Source: Celoporthe dispersa (Eukaryota; Ascomycota; Sordariomycetes; Diaporthales; Cryphonectriaceae). From it: 64,000 nt of DNA. The notes below the pieces were generated by a model. That model was given only the letters and a program-made list of their open reading frames with translations. It was not told the DNA's origin and made no database searches. The translations under genes were made by a program, and so were the position numbers. Shown here one piece after another: positions 11,697 to 20,538 of this stretch. The DNA is taken from contig WAID01000003.1 of assembly GCA_016584495.1 (NCBI GenBank), positions 248,001 through 312,000 of the forward strand. The letters run 5' to 3'. Position 1 is the first letter of the stretch. Each line of letters begins with the position of its first letter.

Positions 11697-13676
11697 TCAA
11701 GCCTGACCGTCGTCGTCGTGAAAGATGGTCGTGCCCCAGTCTGGACGGTTGAATCGTCTGCCCTTTGTCTTGGCCAGCTCATCAATCTTCGCCATCTCGT
11801 CCGCGTCTGGCACGAAATTGTCTCTCAGGTTCGCCTGGATCCGCGAAGGGGTGATGCTCTTGGGAATAACACTCCACCCCTTTGCGATCCCCCAGCTGAG
11901 CATCACATTTCCCGTGGCCACGCCTCTCTTACTGGCAATTTCCGTGATCACGGGCTCCTCGTGCAAGGTGCTTCCCGACCCGCCAAGGGGACCGAATGCC
12001 GTCTGGTGGATGCCCTTGGCGCCACAGAATTCATGCAGCTTGTCCTGAGGCAGCAGTGGCTGTATCTCGGTCTGGTTGACAGCGGGCACGACCGTAGCGG
12101 TCGCCAACAGCTTGCTGAGGTTGACAGTTGAGAAGTTGGCCACGCCGATAGCACGCACCCTACCCGTGCCGTCGTGGAGGATCTTCTCCATCTCGCGCCA
12201 GGTATCGCAGAAGTTCCAGTCCGGGTCGTGCGTCTTGCGGTCTTCCTTGCCGTACTCGGCGCCCGTCTGCTCCGGGTTGGGCAGCGTGACGGGCCAGTGC
12301 ATGAGCCACAGGTCGACATAGTCTAGGCAGAGGTCGTGTAGGGACTTGTCAAGGGCCTGCTCCGCGCGACGGTGGTCAGAGGACCACAGTTTGGTGGTCA
12401 CAAAGAACTCGGACCGAGCCACGGGTGCCTTCTTGAACACTCCGCCTATCTCGGCCTCGTTTCCGTACAGAGGCGCGCAGTCAAAGTGTCGGTAGCCCGC
12501 GGCGAAGGCTGCCTCGACTGCGCGGGCGGCATCCCCAGGTGCTGCTTTCCAGGTGCCAAAACCGACTGCTGGAATCTTGGCCCCGGTGTTCAGTGTGAAG
12601 GAAGACCTCGACCTGGCTCCCTTGTTGCTGGTGGTGTTGGTGGAGGCGAGTGAGGTTTCCAGGGTCTCCAGAATCTGCATGGTAGAGATGGTGGATTTGT
12701 AAAGGTCTGGAGACGCAGGCTTGTAGGGTTTGCGTGGGTAGAACGTGGCCTCGGAGGATATGCCCAGGGGCCGGCCCACAAAGTAAGCAGCACCGGCTTT
12801 GGTGGCAGCCAGTCCCTTCTTGCAAGCCGACTCAGCAAGAGCTACTTTTCCTTGCAGCTCGCGGGCCTCTTCAATCTTGCCAGCCTGCCACAAGGCGTAC
12901 AGTTTGGAGACAGCCCTTGGGAAGACATTGCCAATGCCCGTCACGCAGCCCACACCACCGGCTATCAGACACGGGAGCAGCCAGTCAGACTGTCCCGAGA
13001 AGACGGCGAACTGAGAAGGCGGGAATTTGGCCGTCAGACATGAGACCTTGCCTGCATTGGCACATGTCAACTTGACGCCTACGATGTTTGTGTGGACTGC
13101 AAGACGCGAGAGCACGTCCACGCCGAGGTCGACACCGGCTGTAACACCTGGAAACTAGTGCACCAGACTGGTCAGATGAAATCCTGGGGAAAGGGGCCTC
13201 GGGTGGGCGAGAGAACTTACGTTGTAGACGATAATGGGAACGCGGCTATGATCAGCAACCTCCGAGTAGAAATCCACAATTGCTTGCTCAGAGACGGCCT
13301 TGGGCCAATAGCTCGGTGGCAGCAGGAGGCCAAAGTCAGCGCCAGCGTCGACAGCATCATCGACAAGACGTAAAGTCTCGTTGGTAGACTGGCCGCTGAC
13401 GCCAACAGCCAGAGGGAATTTTGGGAGGCCCACGTCGGCGGCAGCCTTCCGTGCGATGCGGATTAGACTGATACGCTCCTCAGGTAGGAGGAGCGCTGCC
13501 TCGGCCGTCGAGCCCTGGAGGACGAGGCCGTTCACGCCGCTTGAGATCATGTATGAGAAGTATTTGTGCATGGCGTCTAGGTCGATCTCCTGGCGGGGTG
13601 TGTCCTTGTACAGACTCACGACGGGGCACCAGACCCCGGCGGGGACGGCAGGCGCCTTTGCGTCTGTCACGGGCAT
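11697..13676 (-). CDS. DapA-family aldolase fused to aldo/keto reductase (bifunctional)
   Basis: Two exons, 13676-13221 and 13154-11697, encode about 637 aa in one uninterrupted frame. Residues 1 to about 320 are a DHDPS/N-acetylneuraminate-lyase family class I aldolase. It has the GSTAEAALLLPEER loop (family GxxGE region), catalytic Tyr in VYNFPG (split by the intron), Schiff-base Lys in VGVKLTCANAG, and a GIGN loop. After about 15 polar residues rich in Ser, Thr and Asn, an aldo/keto reductase runs from about 337 to the end. It shows NTGAKIPAVGFGTW, Asp and Tyr in FDCAPLYGNEAEIG, Lys in VTTKLW, His in LMHWPV, and the cofactor segment PKSITPSRIQANLRDN. In fungal galacturonate catabolism the aldolase GaaC makes pyruvate plus L-glyceraldehyde and the reductase GaaD makes glycerol. 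Here both steps appear joined. Exact substrates are not determinable. An upstream ATG at 13733 would add a hydrophobic leader; I prefer 13676. Confidence 0.92.
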
Positions 13677-14785
13677 TGTGATGATGAGGAGGAGGAGGAG
13701 GACAAGGTCATTCACACTAGTGAGGGGCGACAAATTTGTTTCTGCGGGTGAGATGAGAGGGAAACGGAAGGGAAGACTGAAGGGTAGAAGTAAGTAAGTT
13801 ATTATTGCTCATGGCACTCAGCTAGATGAGCAGGCGAGGAAAATCATTGTCGGTATAATGTGAATCCCTCTGAGGGGAATAGATTGTGGCTTCGGAGGTA
13901 TTATTGATCACGGGTGCCCAGCAGTACTACTGTGGTACGGCGGAGGGCCTCCGATGCGGGTCCTGCTCCGCGCTGGCTGGTTGGGGGCCGCCGCTGTAGT
14001 ACAGCACACTGCAGTTACTAGGTCAGCCACTTTGAGGCCAGCGACTCAAACACACCCAAACGGGACCCTCCTCCAGACTCCACATCAAGTCTACCTGCGG
14101 GAAACCGCCGAGGTCCGCGATATGAGGTCCAGCCTACCTCAGACCATCCGCCCAAAGAAGACAACGCGGATGGTTTCACAAGAGATAGGGAATGCCGTGC
14201 TACCATAGCATCAATATAAGTAATTGATCTGTCTCAGCCACCGTTTGCTGATGAACAAACTTGAAATTCTCCACCAAGCACAAATTCTATATTGTAATTC
14301 ATTGGTCACGACCATCCTCTCGACTTCCCGAAAATCGATTGGTGTAATTACTCGGCGCATGTCGCTGTCCCGGAATACCTGAGCCTTGAGAGGAGAGAAC
14401 CCATGGTATTTGCGGAACAGCGTCACCGAGATCTCTGAAATGTCTGCCAGGACCAGGAGGTTGGCTGTTCGCTACCCTGAAGATTTATCAACCTCCTTCA
14501 AAAATGGGTCATAGAAGTGTACGAATGACGAAATCTATCATCCATGTTCGAGATCTAGTGTCCTTGAGGAATAATCTGGCTTCCTTTGATGTTTCAGAAT
14601 CCAGGAATCACTATTGGAGTATTAATCAGCATCTCGCCCGAGACTTTTGCCCGTCGGGTATTGTGGTCATCATGCACCTTCTGAACTACTCCGTGAGAAG
14701 GCCTCATGATCTTGAAATATCTCTGACAAGTGAATGAGACAGTAGTGTTTCTACCCAAAGGAGCAAATACGTGATGTATTCCACC
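13677..14785. other. Intergenic region between aldolase-AKR gene and permease gene
   Basis: About 1.1 kb. It holds the promoter of the aldolase-AKR gene (including the CGG-rich element at 13941-13959) and the 3' flank of the permease. Short open frames at 13954-14208 and 14211-14426 have no recognisable motifs. Confidence 0.6.
13941..13959. promoter_or_regulatory. Overlapping CGG/CCG palindrome, candidate Zn2Cys6 site
   Basis: CGGAGGGCCTCCG (13941-13953) is a perfect inverted repeat. It overlaps CCG-ATG-CGG (13951-13959), an everted pair with 3-nt spacing. It lies about 265 bp upstream of the aldolase-AKR start codon. Zn2Cys6 factors bind paired CGG triplets, so this is a candidate operator, not a proven one. 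Confidence 0.35.
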
Positions 14786-16802
14786 TCAGACCGCCACCTC
14801 AACATGCTTCGCAGTCCCCTTGCCCGGCACATCCTCGACCTCCATCATCTCCTGCACATCATGCCGCACCTTCTCATCCTCCGTGGGGTAAGCATGCCGC
14901 CACATGGTCCACAGCGGCCTCTGGAAGAGGTCGTCCATGCTCTCGATGGAACGTCCTTTCATCTCCGGGAGACAGAAGTAGACAAAGACAAAACCTCCGT
15001 ATGTGAGCATGGAGTAGAGAAGAAACGTTCCCCATCCCATCTCGGAGAGCATCAACGGCGTGGCCTGGGTGATGCCGTAATCGACGATCCAGTTTACGAA
15101 GAAGCAGAAGGACATGCACACGGATCGGATCCGCGTAGGGAAGATCTCGGCGGCGACGACGTAGCATGCGACCGAGTGACCAAAGGACCAACCAAAGGCA
15201 TACAGATAAATGAAAATGATGCCGACTATGCCACCAGCTGGTGTGCCTCCAACGCTATCGGTGCTGGAGTTCCCTCCGCTGAAACGAATGTAAATGGCGA
15301 GGTAGAGCATGGCGGTAGCTTGGATGAGGGCCCCGACGAGTAGTGGGCGCCGTCGTCCAATTCGGCTGTAATGTGGATGTTAGTTAGTCCCGTGGCCTCA
15401 TATCTGATTTAGGTGAGCTTTTGCAGGCGGGTTGACTCACTCCACGAGATATCCTACGTAGAAAATTGTTGTTACCACCTTGACGAGGCCATAGATTCCC
15501 TGTTCACATGAGACCAATGTCAGTCACTGCAAATCGATCATGCGTTGGGAAGATTGATTTTGCTTACGGTCGTCAGTAAAGTATTACTGCCCCCCTTTAC
15601 GCCAATCAACTCAAAGATTGAAGGAGCGTAATAGTTGAGGCTGTCGGTGCCTGTGAACTTGTGGAATAGGAACAGCATGACTGCGAGAAACAAGCGACGG
15701 CGATTGCTGGTGTCAAGAAAAATGTCCTGAATAATGGCCCAGATACTATGACCTTGACGTGCCTAAAAAGGAGATACATTCGGATTAGCTTTTTTTTTTC
15801 TTTTCTTTTTTCTTTTGGATAGTTCGTGTCATGTGTTGGCCGCTGTGGCATGATACTCACCTCTTGTTCGCTGCGGACTTGTGCCTCAATCTCCTGGTAC
15901 TCAGTCTGCACGTAAATGTGTTCGGCAGGTAGGTTTCGAAGTATAGTCAAGTTCTTTAGTCCCTCTTCTGAGCGGCCGTGGTTGATGAGGTATCTCGGTG
16001 TTTCAGGGACAAATGGGATCATGATGCACATAAGAACACCCGGAATGATCTGGATACCCATGGCAGATCGCCACTGGCTGTCGTTGGTGGCGGAGGTATT
16101 CCATAGACTGACACCATAGTTGATAAAGAAGGCAATCATCAGAGCCGTGACGATCATGAGGTTGTACATGGCGACGAAGGAACCGCGTACTGATTTGGGC
16201 GAATTCTCGGCGAGGAACTGAGGGCTCAGCATCGAGCTCGCACCGACACCCAGGCCGCCGATGAAGCGACCGGCCAGGGAGGACTTCGTAGTTGGCGACC
16301 ATCTGCATGGCCGCACCAATGACAAATATTATACCCCAGAAGAACACTGACCACTTGCGGCCCAAGATGTCGGATGTAGGCCACGCGAGGAGAGCACCGG
16401 CAGAGGCCTAGTACAGCGAGGAACAGAACCATTAGCCTAAGAGCAAAACAGAGAGGAGAGTGTATGAATCAACCAGGACAATGATGAGATACTTACACCT
16501 GCTGCAAGCATAGCGGCGATGATCCCCTACACCCAATGCGTCAGCTGATTATCATTACTAGATAATTGACAAGGCGATAACTACCTTGCGCCTGTCCAGC
16601 TCAGTGCCGTCCAGATCAGCCAGTCCGAATGCATTTTCGAAGGAAGGCAAGGTCAAGATGCCACCAATGTTACCAGAGTCGAAGCCATAGAAGCAGCCTG
16701 CCCAGGCGACGGTGACAAGCAGGTAGAAGAGGCGGAAGTTGAAGATTTCTCTTGGTCGTTCTTCGCGTCCTGGCTAAACCAGAGACTCGTGCCGCCTGCC
16801 AT
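14786..16802 (-). CDS. MFS sugar/acid permease, QutD-like
   Basis: Plasma-membrane 12-helix symporter of the sugar porter family. Six exons: 16802-16585, 16526-16497, 16407-15861, 15762-15568, 15499-15441 and 15365-14786, about 542 aa. Family marks are YGFDSGNIGGILTLPSF in helix 1, the LGRKWS loop, AGRFIGGLGVGASSM, PETPRYLINHGR, a KFTGTDSLNYYAPSIF block in helix 7, the VDRIGRRRPL loop and the final LPEMKGRSIESMDDLF signature. It most resembles fungal quinate/hexose-type permeases. Two single-base problems are visible: one base short at about 16772 just after the start codon, and one extra base at 16277-16279. With both corrected every exon junction is in phase. It is divergent from the BNR-propeller gene and shares its promoter. 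It probably imports the sugar acid or oligosaccharide used by the cluster. Confidence 0.9.
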
Positions 16803-17365
16803 ATTGATTGCGCCGCAGTGATCAAGTTGTTGTTAGTCTAGTGTTGCGAATCTGGCAGCACTGCTTCTCAGCAACTTCAGCAAGCAAGAGAAATTCTCTC
16901 TCGTCTCCGCTCTCTACTGACAGAGAGAATCTTGCGGTGTGTCGGGGTCATCAGGAGATATATGGTCACTCAAGGCTGGGCCTTATGCGGGTCAAAAATC
17001 TGGGGAAAATCTGGGGAACAGTGGAGGCTCCCCCTCTTCCAAATCTGGGGACAATCTGGGTCAGCGAGTCAAGGTGCCATCAAGACCGGCGAGTCCTTCC
17101 GGACTGGAGCGGAAGAATCCTCCGGCTCGGAGGGTTAGGTCATTATCTTGCAATGATAGACGATGATCCAACCGGTTCAAAGCTGACTCGTAAGTTGTGG
17201 TTGATTACCGTGGGCCGGCTAATCGGTATTCTGTGCCGGCAAGGTTGACATCTTGGATATATTTTAGACTCTATGATGAGGTCTGGGCGTACGAGACAGA
17301 ATAGCACAAGTTGCAACTACTCGTCTTTGTGACTACCCTTCATCGAGCGTGTACAGTAATCAGCC
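16803..17365. promoter_or_regulatory. Bidirectional promoter, permease / BNR-propeller genes
   Basis: 563 bp between two divergent start codons. It contains four copies of AATCTGGG(G) between 16996 and 17060, and two candidate zinc-cluster sites at 17097-17114 and 17121-17131, listed separately. Confidence 0.6.
17097..17131. promoter_or_regulatory. Candidate Zn2Cys6 sites: CCG-N8-CGG and CCG-N3-CGG
   Basis: TTCCG-GACTGGAG-CGGAA at 17097-17114 has perfect 5-bp inverted arms around 8 nt. TCCG-GCT-CGGA at 17121-17131 has 4-bp arms around 3 nt. The N8 geometry recurs at 23210-23223 in the other divergent promoter of this cluster, and the N3 geometry recurs at 13951-13959. Binding by the regulator at 9.2 kb is inference. 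Confidence 0.4.
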
Positions 17366-18553
17366 ATGGAAACCAACGGAAAACAAGACGTGTCGAGTTC
17401 CGACAGAACCGCCATGGTCCGTCTCAACAAACCTCTCGACCACCTAGAATGCTTTCTCCCATCGGCAACGCCTCAGTGCCACGCATCCAACCTCCTTCTT
17501 CTGGACAATGGCGACCTCTTGTGCGCGTGGTTCGGTGGCACCCAAGAAGGCAAACCCGACATCTCCATCTATCTCAGCCGACGACCTGCAGGCTCAGACA
17601 CCTGGACCAAGGCCGAGAAAGCCACCTTTGACGGCTCCAGAAGCGAGCAGAATCCTGTCCTCTTCCAGACGCCGTCGTCTTCTCGGGACCTCTGGCTACT
17701 ATACACCTCGCAGGAGGCTGGCAACCAGGACTCAGCTGTCGTCAAGAGGCAAGTTTCCAGCGACAACGGCAAGTCATGGAGCCAGCCAGACATCCTCTTT
17801 GACGAGCCAGGAACTTTCATACGACAGCCAGTCGTGATCCTAAAAGACGGCTCGTGGGCGATACCCACATTCAAGTGTCGAACAGAACCTGGTATGCGCT
17901 GGATTGGCAACGACGACATCTCGGTCGTCCGCGTCTCACGGGACGAAGGTCGGACCTGGAGCGAGACGGAGGTTCCAGACAGCTTCGGAGCAGTGCACAT
18001 GGCGATCCGTCAACTCAAAGACAAGACCTATTTTGCATTATTCCGGAGCCGCTGGGCCGATAACATCTACTCATCCACGTCGGCCGACGGCGTCTCATGG
18101 TCGAAACCAATTCCGACAGATCTGCCCAACCCAAACTCAGGCATCTGTTTCGATGTCCTTCCTAGCGGACGTCTTCTAGCAGTGTATAACCACTCATCCA
18201 AGGCCAACGCGCAAGGTCGCCGTGAGGGTCTCTACGATGACATTGCAGATGCGTCGGATGTCCGCAAGAATCAAGGGGCTGGCCGAAATGGCAAGGAGGC
18301 CTTCTGGGGCGCACCAAGAGCACCGCTGTGTCTGGCTTGGAGTGATGATGACGGGGCTTCGTGGAAGCACACAGTCCTCGAGGAAGGCGACGGGTATTGC
18401 ATGACGAACAACAGCCAGGAGAAGCTGAATCGTGAGCTGTCATATCCGAGTATCACATTGAGCCCGAGTGGGAAGGTGCACATAGCTTTCACATACTGGA
18501 GGCAGAATATTAAGTATGTAGAGCTGGATCCGACTGTGTTGGATGCAGCCTAG
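17366..18553 (+). CDS. Sialidase-like BNR/Asp-box beta-propeller protein (BNR_2 type)
   Basis: Intronless, 395 aa. Repeated Asp-box strands of the S-x-D-x-G-x-T/S-W kind are visible (SSDNGKSWSQ, SRDEGRTWSE, SADGVSWSK, SDDDGASWKH), with LLCAWFGGTQEGKPDISIYLSR near residues 51-72. This is the bacterial-type BNR_2 propeller often annotated as exo-alpha-sialidase. Established knowledge: relatives in Fusarium include L-rhamnose-alpha-1,4-D-glucuronate lyases (family PL42), so 'sialidase' may be the wrong activity. The N-terminus is polar (METNGKQDVSSSD) with no signal peptide, so it likely acts in the cytosol on an imported small saccharide. It shares a promoter with the permease, which supports that role. 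No frame errors were seen. The fold is secure, the substrate is not. Confidence 0.85.
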   Translation: METNGKQDVSSSDRTAMVRLNKPLDHLECFLPSATPQCHASNLLLLDNGDLLCAWFGGTQEGKPDISIYLSRRPAGSDTWTKAEKATFDGSRSEQNPVLFQTPSSSRDLWLLYTSQEAGNQDSAVVKRQVSSDNGKSWSQPDILFDEPGTFIRQPVVILKDGSWAIPTFKCRTEPGMRWIGNDDISVVRVSRDEGRTWSETEVPDSFGAVHMAIRQLKDKTYFALFRSRWADNIYSSTSADGVSWSKPIPTDLPNPNSGICFDVLPSGRLLAVYNHSSKANAQGRREGLYDDIADASDVRKNQGAGRNGKEAFWGAPRAPLCLAWSDDDGASWKHTVLEEGDGYCMTNNSQEKLNRELSYPSITLSPSGKVHIAFTYWRQNIKYVELDPTVLDAA

Positions 18554-18793
18554 AACCATATCAATTCTATTACAATTGAAGTGCATAGACTTATTTCTGA
18601 CTTTGGTCAACATGGAAATTTCTTCCAGGAGCTGATCGTCACTTGAAATGAGAATCGATATCTACTAATAACGTCTGTTCAATTGCCTAGATCTTAACGT
18701 GAGCATGGACGCAACCTTAACTCACTGCTGCCACCTGTGTGAGAGTAGACTACTATCTCGTTGAGAAGCCAACTATATAATATTCTTCACCAA
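18554..18793. other. Convergent 3' intergenic region
   Basis: About 240 bp, AT-rich, between the stop codons of the convergent BNR-propeller and DenD-like genes. No feature seen. Confidence 0.6.
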
Positions 18794-19885
18794 CTATGAG
18801 AGATAGTCTTCTATGTAGTCCCTCAGAGTCTGCTCGAGAGAACAGTCATCCTGAAATCCGAGGTCTCTAGCGCGCGTAATGTCAAAGACGGCGGGCCACG
18901 AATTCACAATCTTTGACACATTTTCATCATATTCCTCCTTCACCAGAGCCACGGCCTTCTGCCCGCCCACCTCGGCCAGTGCATCAAGCATCTGCTTTAC
19001 GGTCGTCGTCACTCCAGGAAGATTGACGATCCTGGAATTCCCGCGGAAATCATCGCTCGTGAGACGGATTCCGGCGATGACTAGGTTGCGAATCACGGTC
19101 CGCGCGGAGCACACCCAGAGGCTCAGATCTTTTCGAACCGGCAACGCAGCCTGTTCGCCATTCAGAGGCTCTCTAATGATGCCCGAGCAGAAAGACGACG
19201 CAGCCCCGGTTGGTTTACCAGGACGCACAATGCTAATATTCGCCCCGATTTTAACCATCAGCAATGTGTTCCTCTCATGGCCTTTTGTATCACCACAAAA
19301 CTCCAGGCTTTGACTCACATGGTAGGCAGGCGCACAATCCTCGCATCGATCAGGCGCCTTCGTGAAAAGTCGTTGAGTAGTATCTCGACGATGGACTTCT
19401 GAGCACCGTATGATGATTGGGGGAGAGGCATGGTCTGCTCGCTGACGACAACACCATCAGACGGTCCAAAGACAGCAAGACTAGATGGGAAAATCACGCG
19501 GGCTGGCCTGTCACGTCCCCGTAGAACATCCAGTATGTGCCTGATGGAGTCCAAGTTGACCCGTAGACCCAGTTCAAGGTTTGCTTCTGCGGCCCCCGAC
19601 ATGATGCCGTGGAGTAGATAGACATGGGTGAGATCGGGGGTGAACAGCTTCTCGCACATGGCAGGGGGAGGTCAGATCCGCCGCTATCGCGTGGACCTCA
19701 CAGCGTTCTTTTTGGTCTGCTGTGGTGTTGGCGCTAGATGGCGGTGCTGTAGGCGTGACCACATCTGTAAGAACAATTTTGGTGACAGAAGACTCTTCCA
19801 GTAAGGCTGTAGCCAGAGCCTGGCCTATGAAGCCAGCAGCTCCAGTGATGAGGATGTGTGATCCGGGCTCATTGTTGTTGGTCAT
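18794..19885 (-). CDS. DenD-like NAD-dependent epimerase/dehydratase-family oxidoreductase
   Basis: Extended short-chain dehydrogenase, about 334 aa, in two exons (19885-19319 and 19232-18794). The N-terminal ILITGAAGFIGQALATALLE holds the GxxGxxG NAD site. The catalytic Ser lies in FPSSLAVFGPS, and YGAQK gives Tyr and Lys. The block VRLPTIIVRPGKPTGAASSF spans the intron and is characteristic of the D-erythronate dehydrogenase group. In bacteria DenD oxidises D-erythronate and works with a DUF1537 kinase; a DUF1537 kinase is the next gene here. One extra base in the G-run at 19664-19668 must be ignored to keep the frame between the Rossmann strand region and the rest. The start at 19885 is chosen because the fold begins at once; upstream in-frame codons look non-coding. 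The substrate is probably a four-carbon or related sugar acid (inference). Confidence 0.85.
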
Positions 19886-20538
19886 ATTGGCCAGGCAGAG
19901 ATTCTCACTCTTGGTCTCGAGAATACTGGAGTAGGGCCAAAATGTCAGAGCTGGAAAGGGAGAGAAGGGGAGAAATAGAAGCAGAAAGGAAGAAGGAAGA
20001 AGGAAAAGTCTCTTGCTAATCCACAAGATTGTGCTCGTAGAGGATTGACTGACCTTTCTTGTGTTCGAAAAGGTATTCACGATGACTGCTACTTGGACAG
20101 AGCGCTCCTAGCGATAACCTAGTCATGAAGTCTCATAAATACCCTTACGCCACTACCCAATGTCATCTTGGACCAGAGGTCGGTACTGGGTCGAGATACC
20201 AAGGCCGGCATCCCCCTCGATGTGGATCATCGGACTGAAGAGACTCGGAGGCTGTTGTGGAGTCCAGCTCAACGACTGCACTGTTTTCAAGTTGGTACCT
20301 CGGAACCGTCTTCCGCACATTTAATAGGTCCACTTTTCTTTTGTTTTACCCTTCTTGACTAGCATAGCCTGTCAAGGAGATAATGCTGTCTAGTCTTCGT
20401 TGAAGTCACAGTGAGGGTGTGAACAAGAGACCAAATTGGGAAGAAAACTGTTAAATCGTTATCACGTTCTCTCAAAACCTCGAGATGGAAATACAGCTTG
20501 ATTGAACAACTCATTGATGAGGATATCGCAAGAACTGC
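19886..20538. other. Intergenic region, DenD-like / kinase-AKR genes
   Basis: About 650 bp: promoter of the DenD-like gene plus the 3' flank of the kinase-AKR gene. A CGG-N9-CCG pair occurs near 20298-20312. No gene recognised. Confidence 0.55.

Noticed and set aside
11697..13676. Reading the aldolase and reductase as two genes
   Set aside because: Only about 15 codons lie between complete domains, with no stop, so there is no room for a terminator or promoter.
13954..14426. Two small open frames between the aldolase-AKR gene and the permease gene
   Set aside because: No motifs and no clear splice partners. Best explained as promoter and 3' flank.
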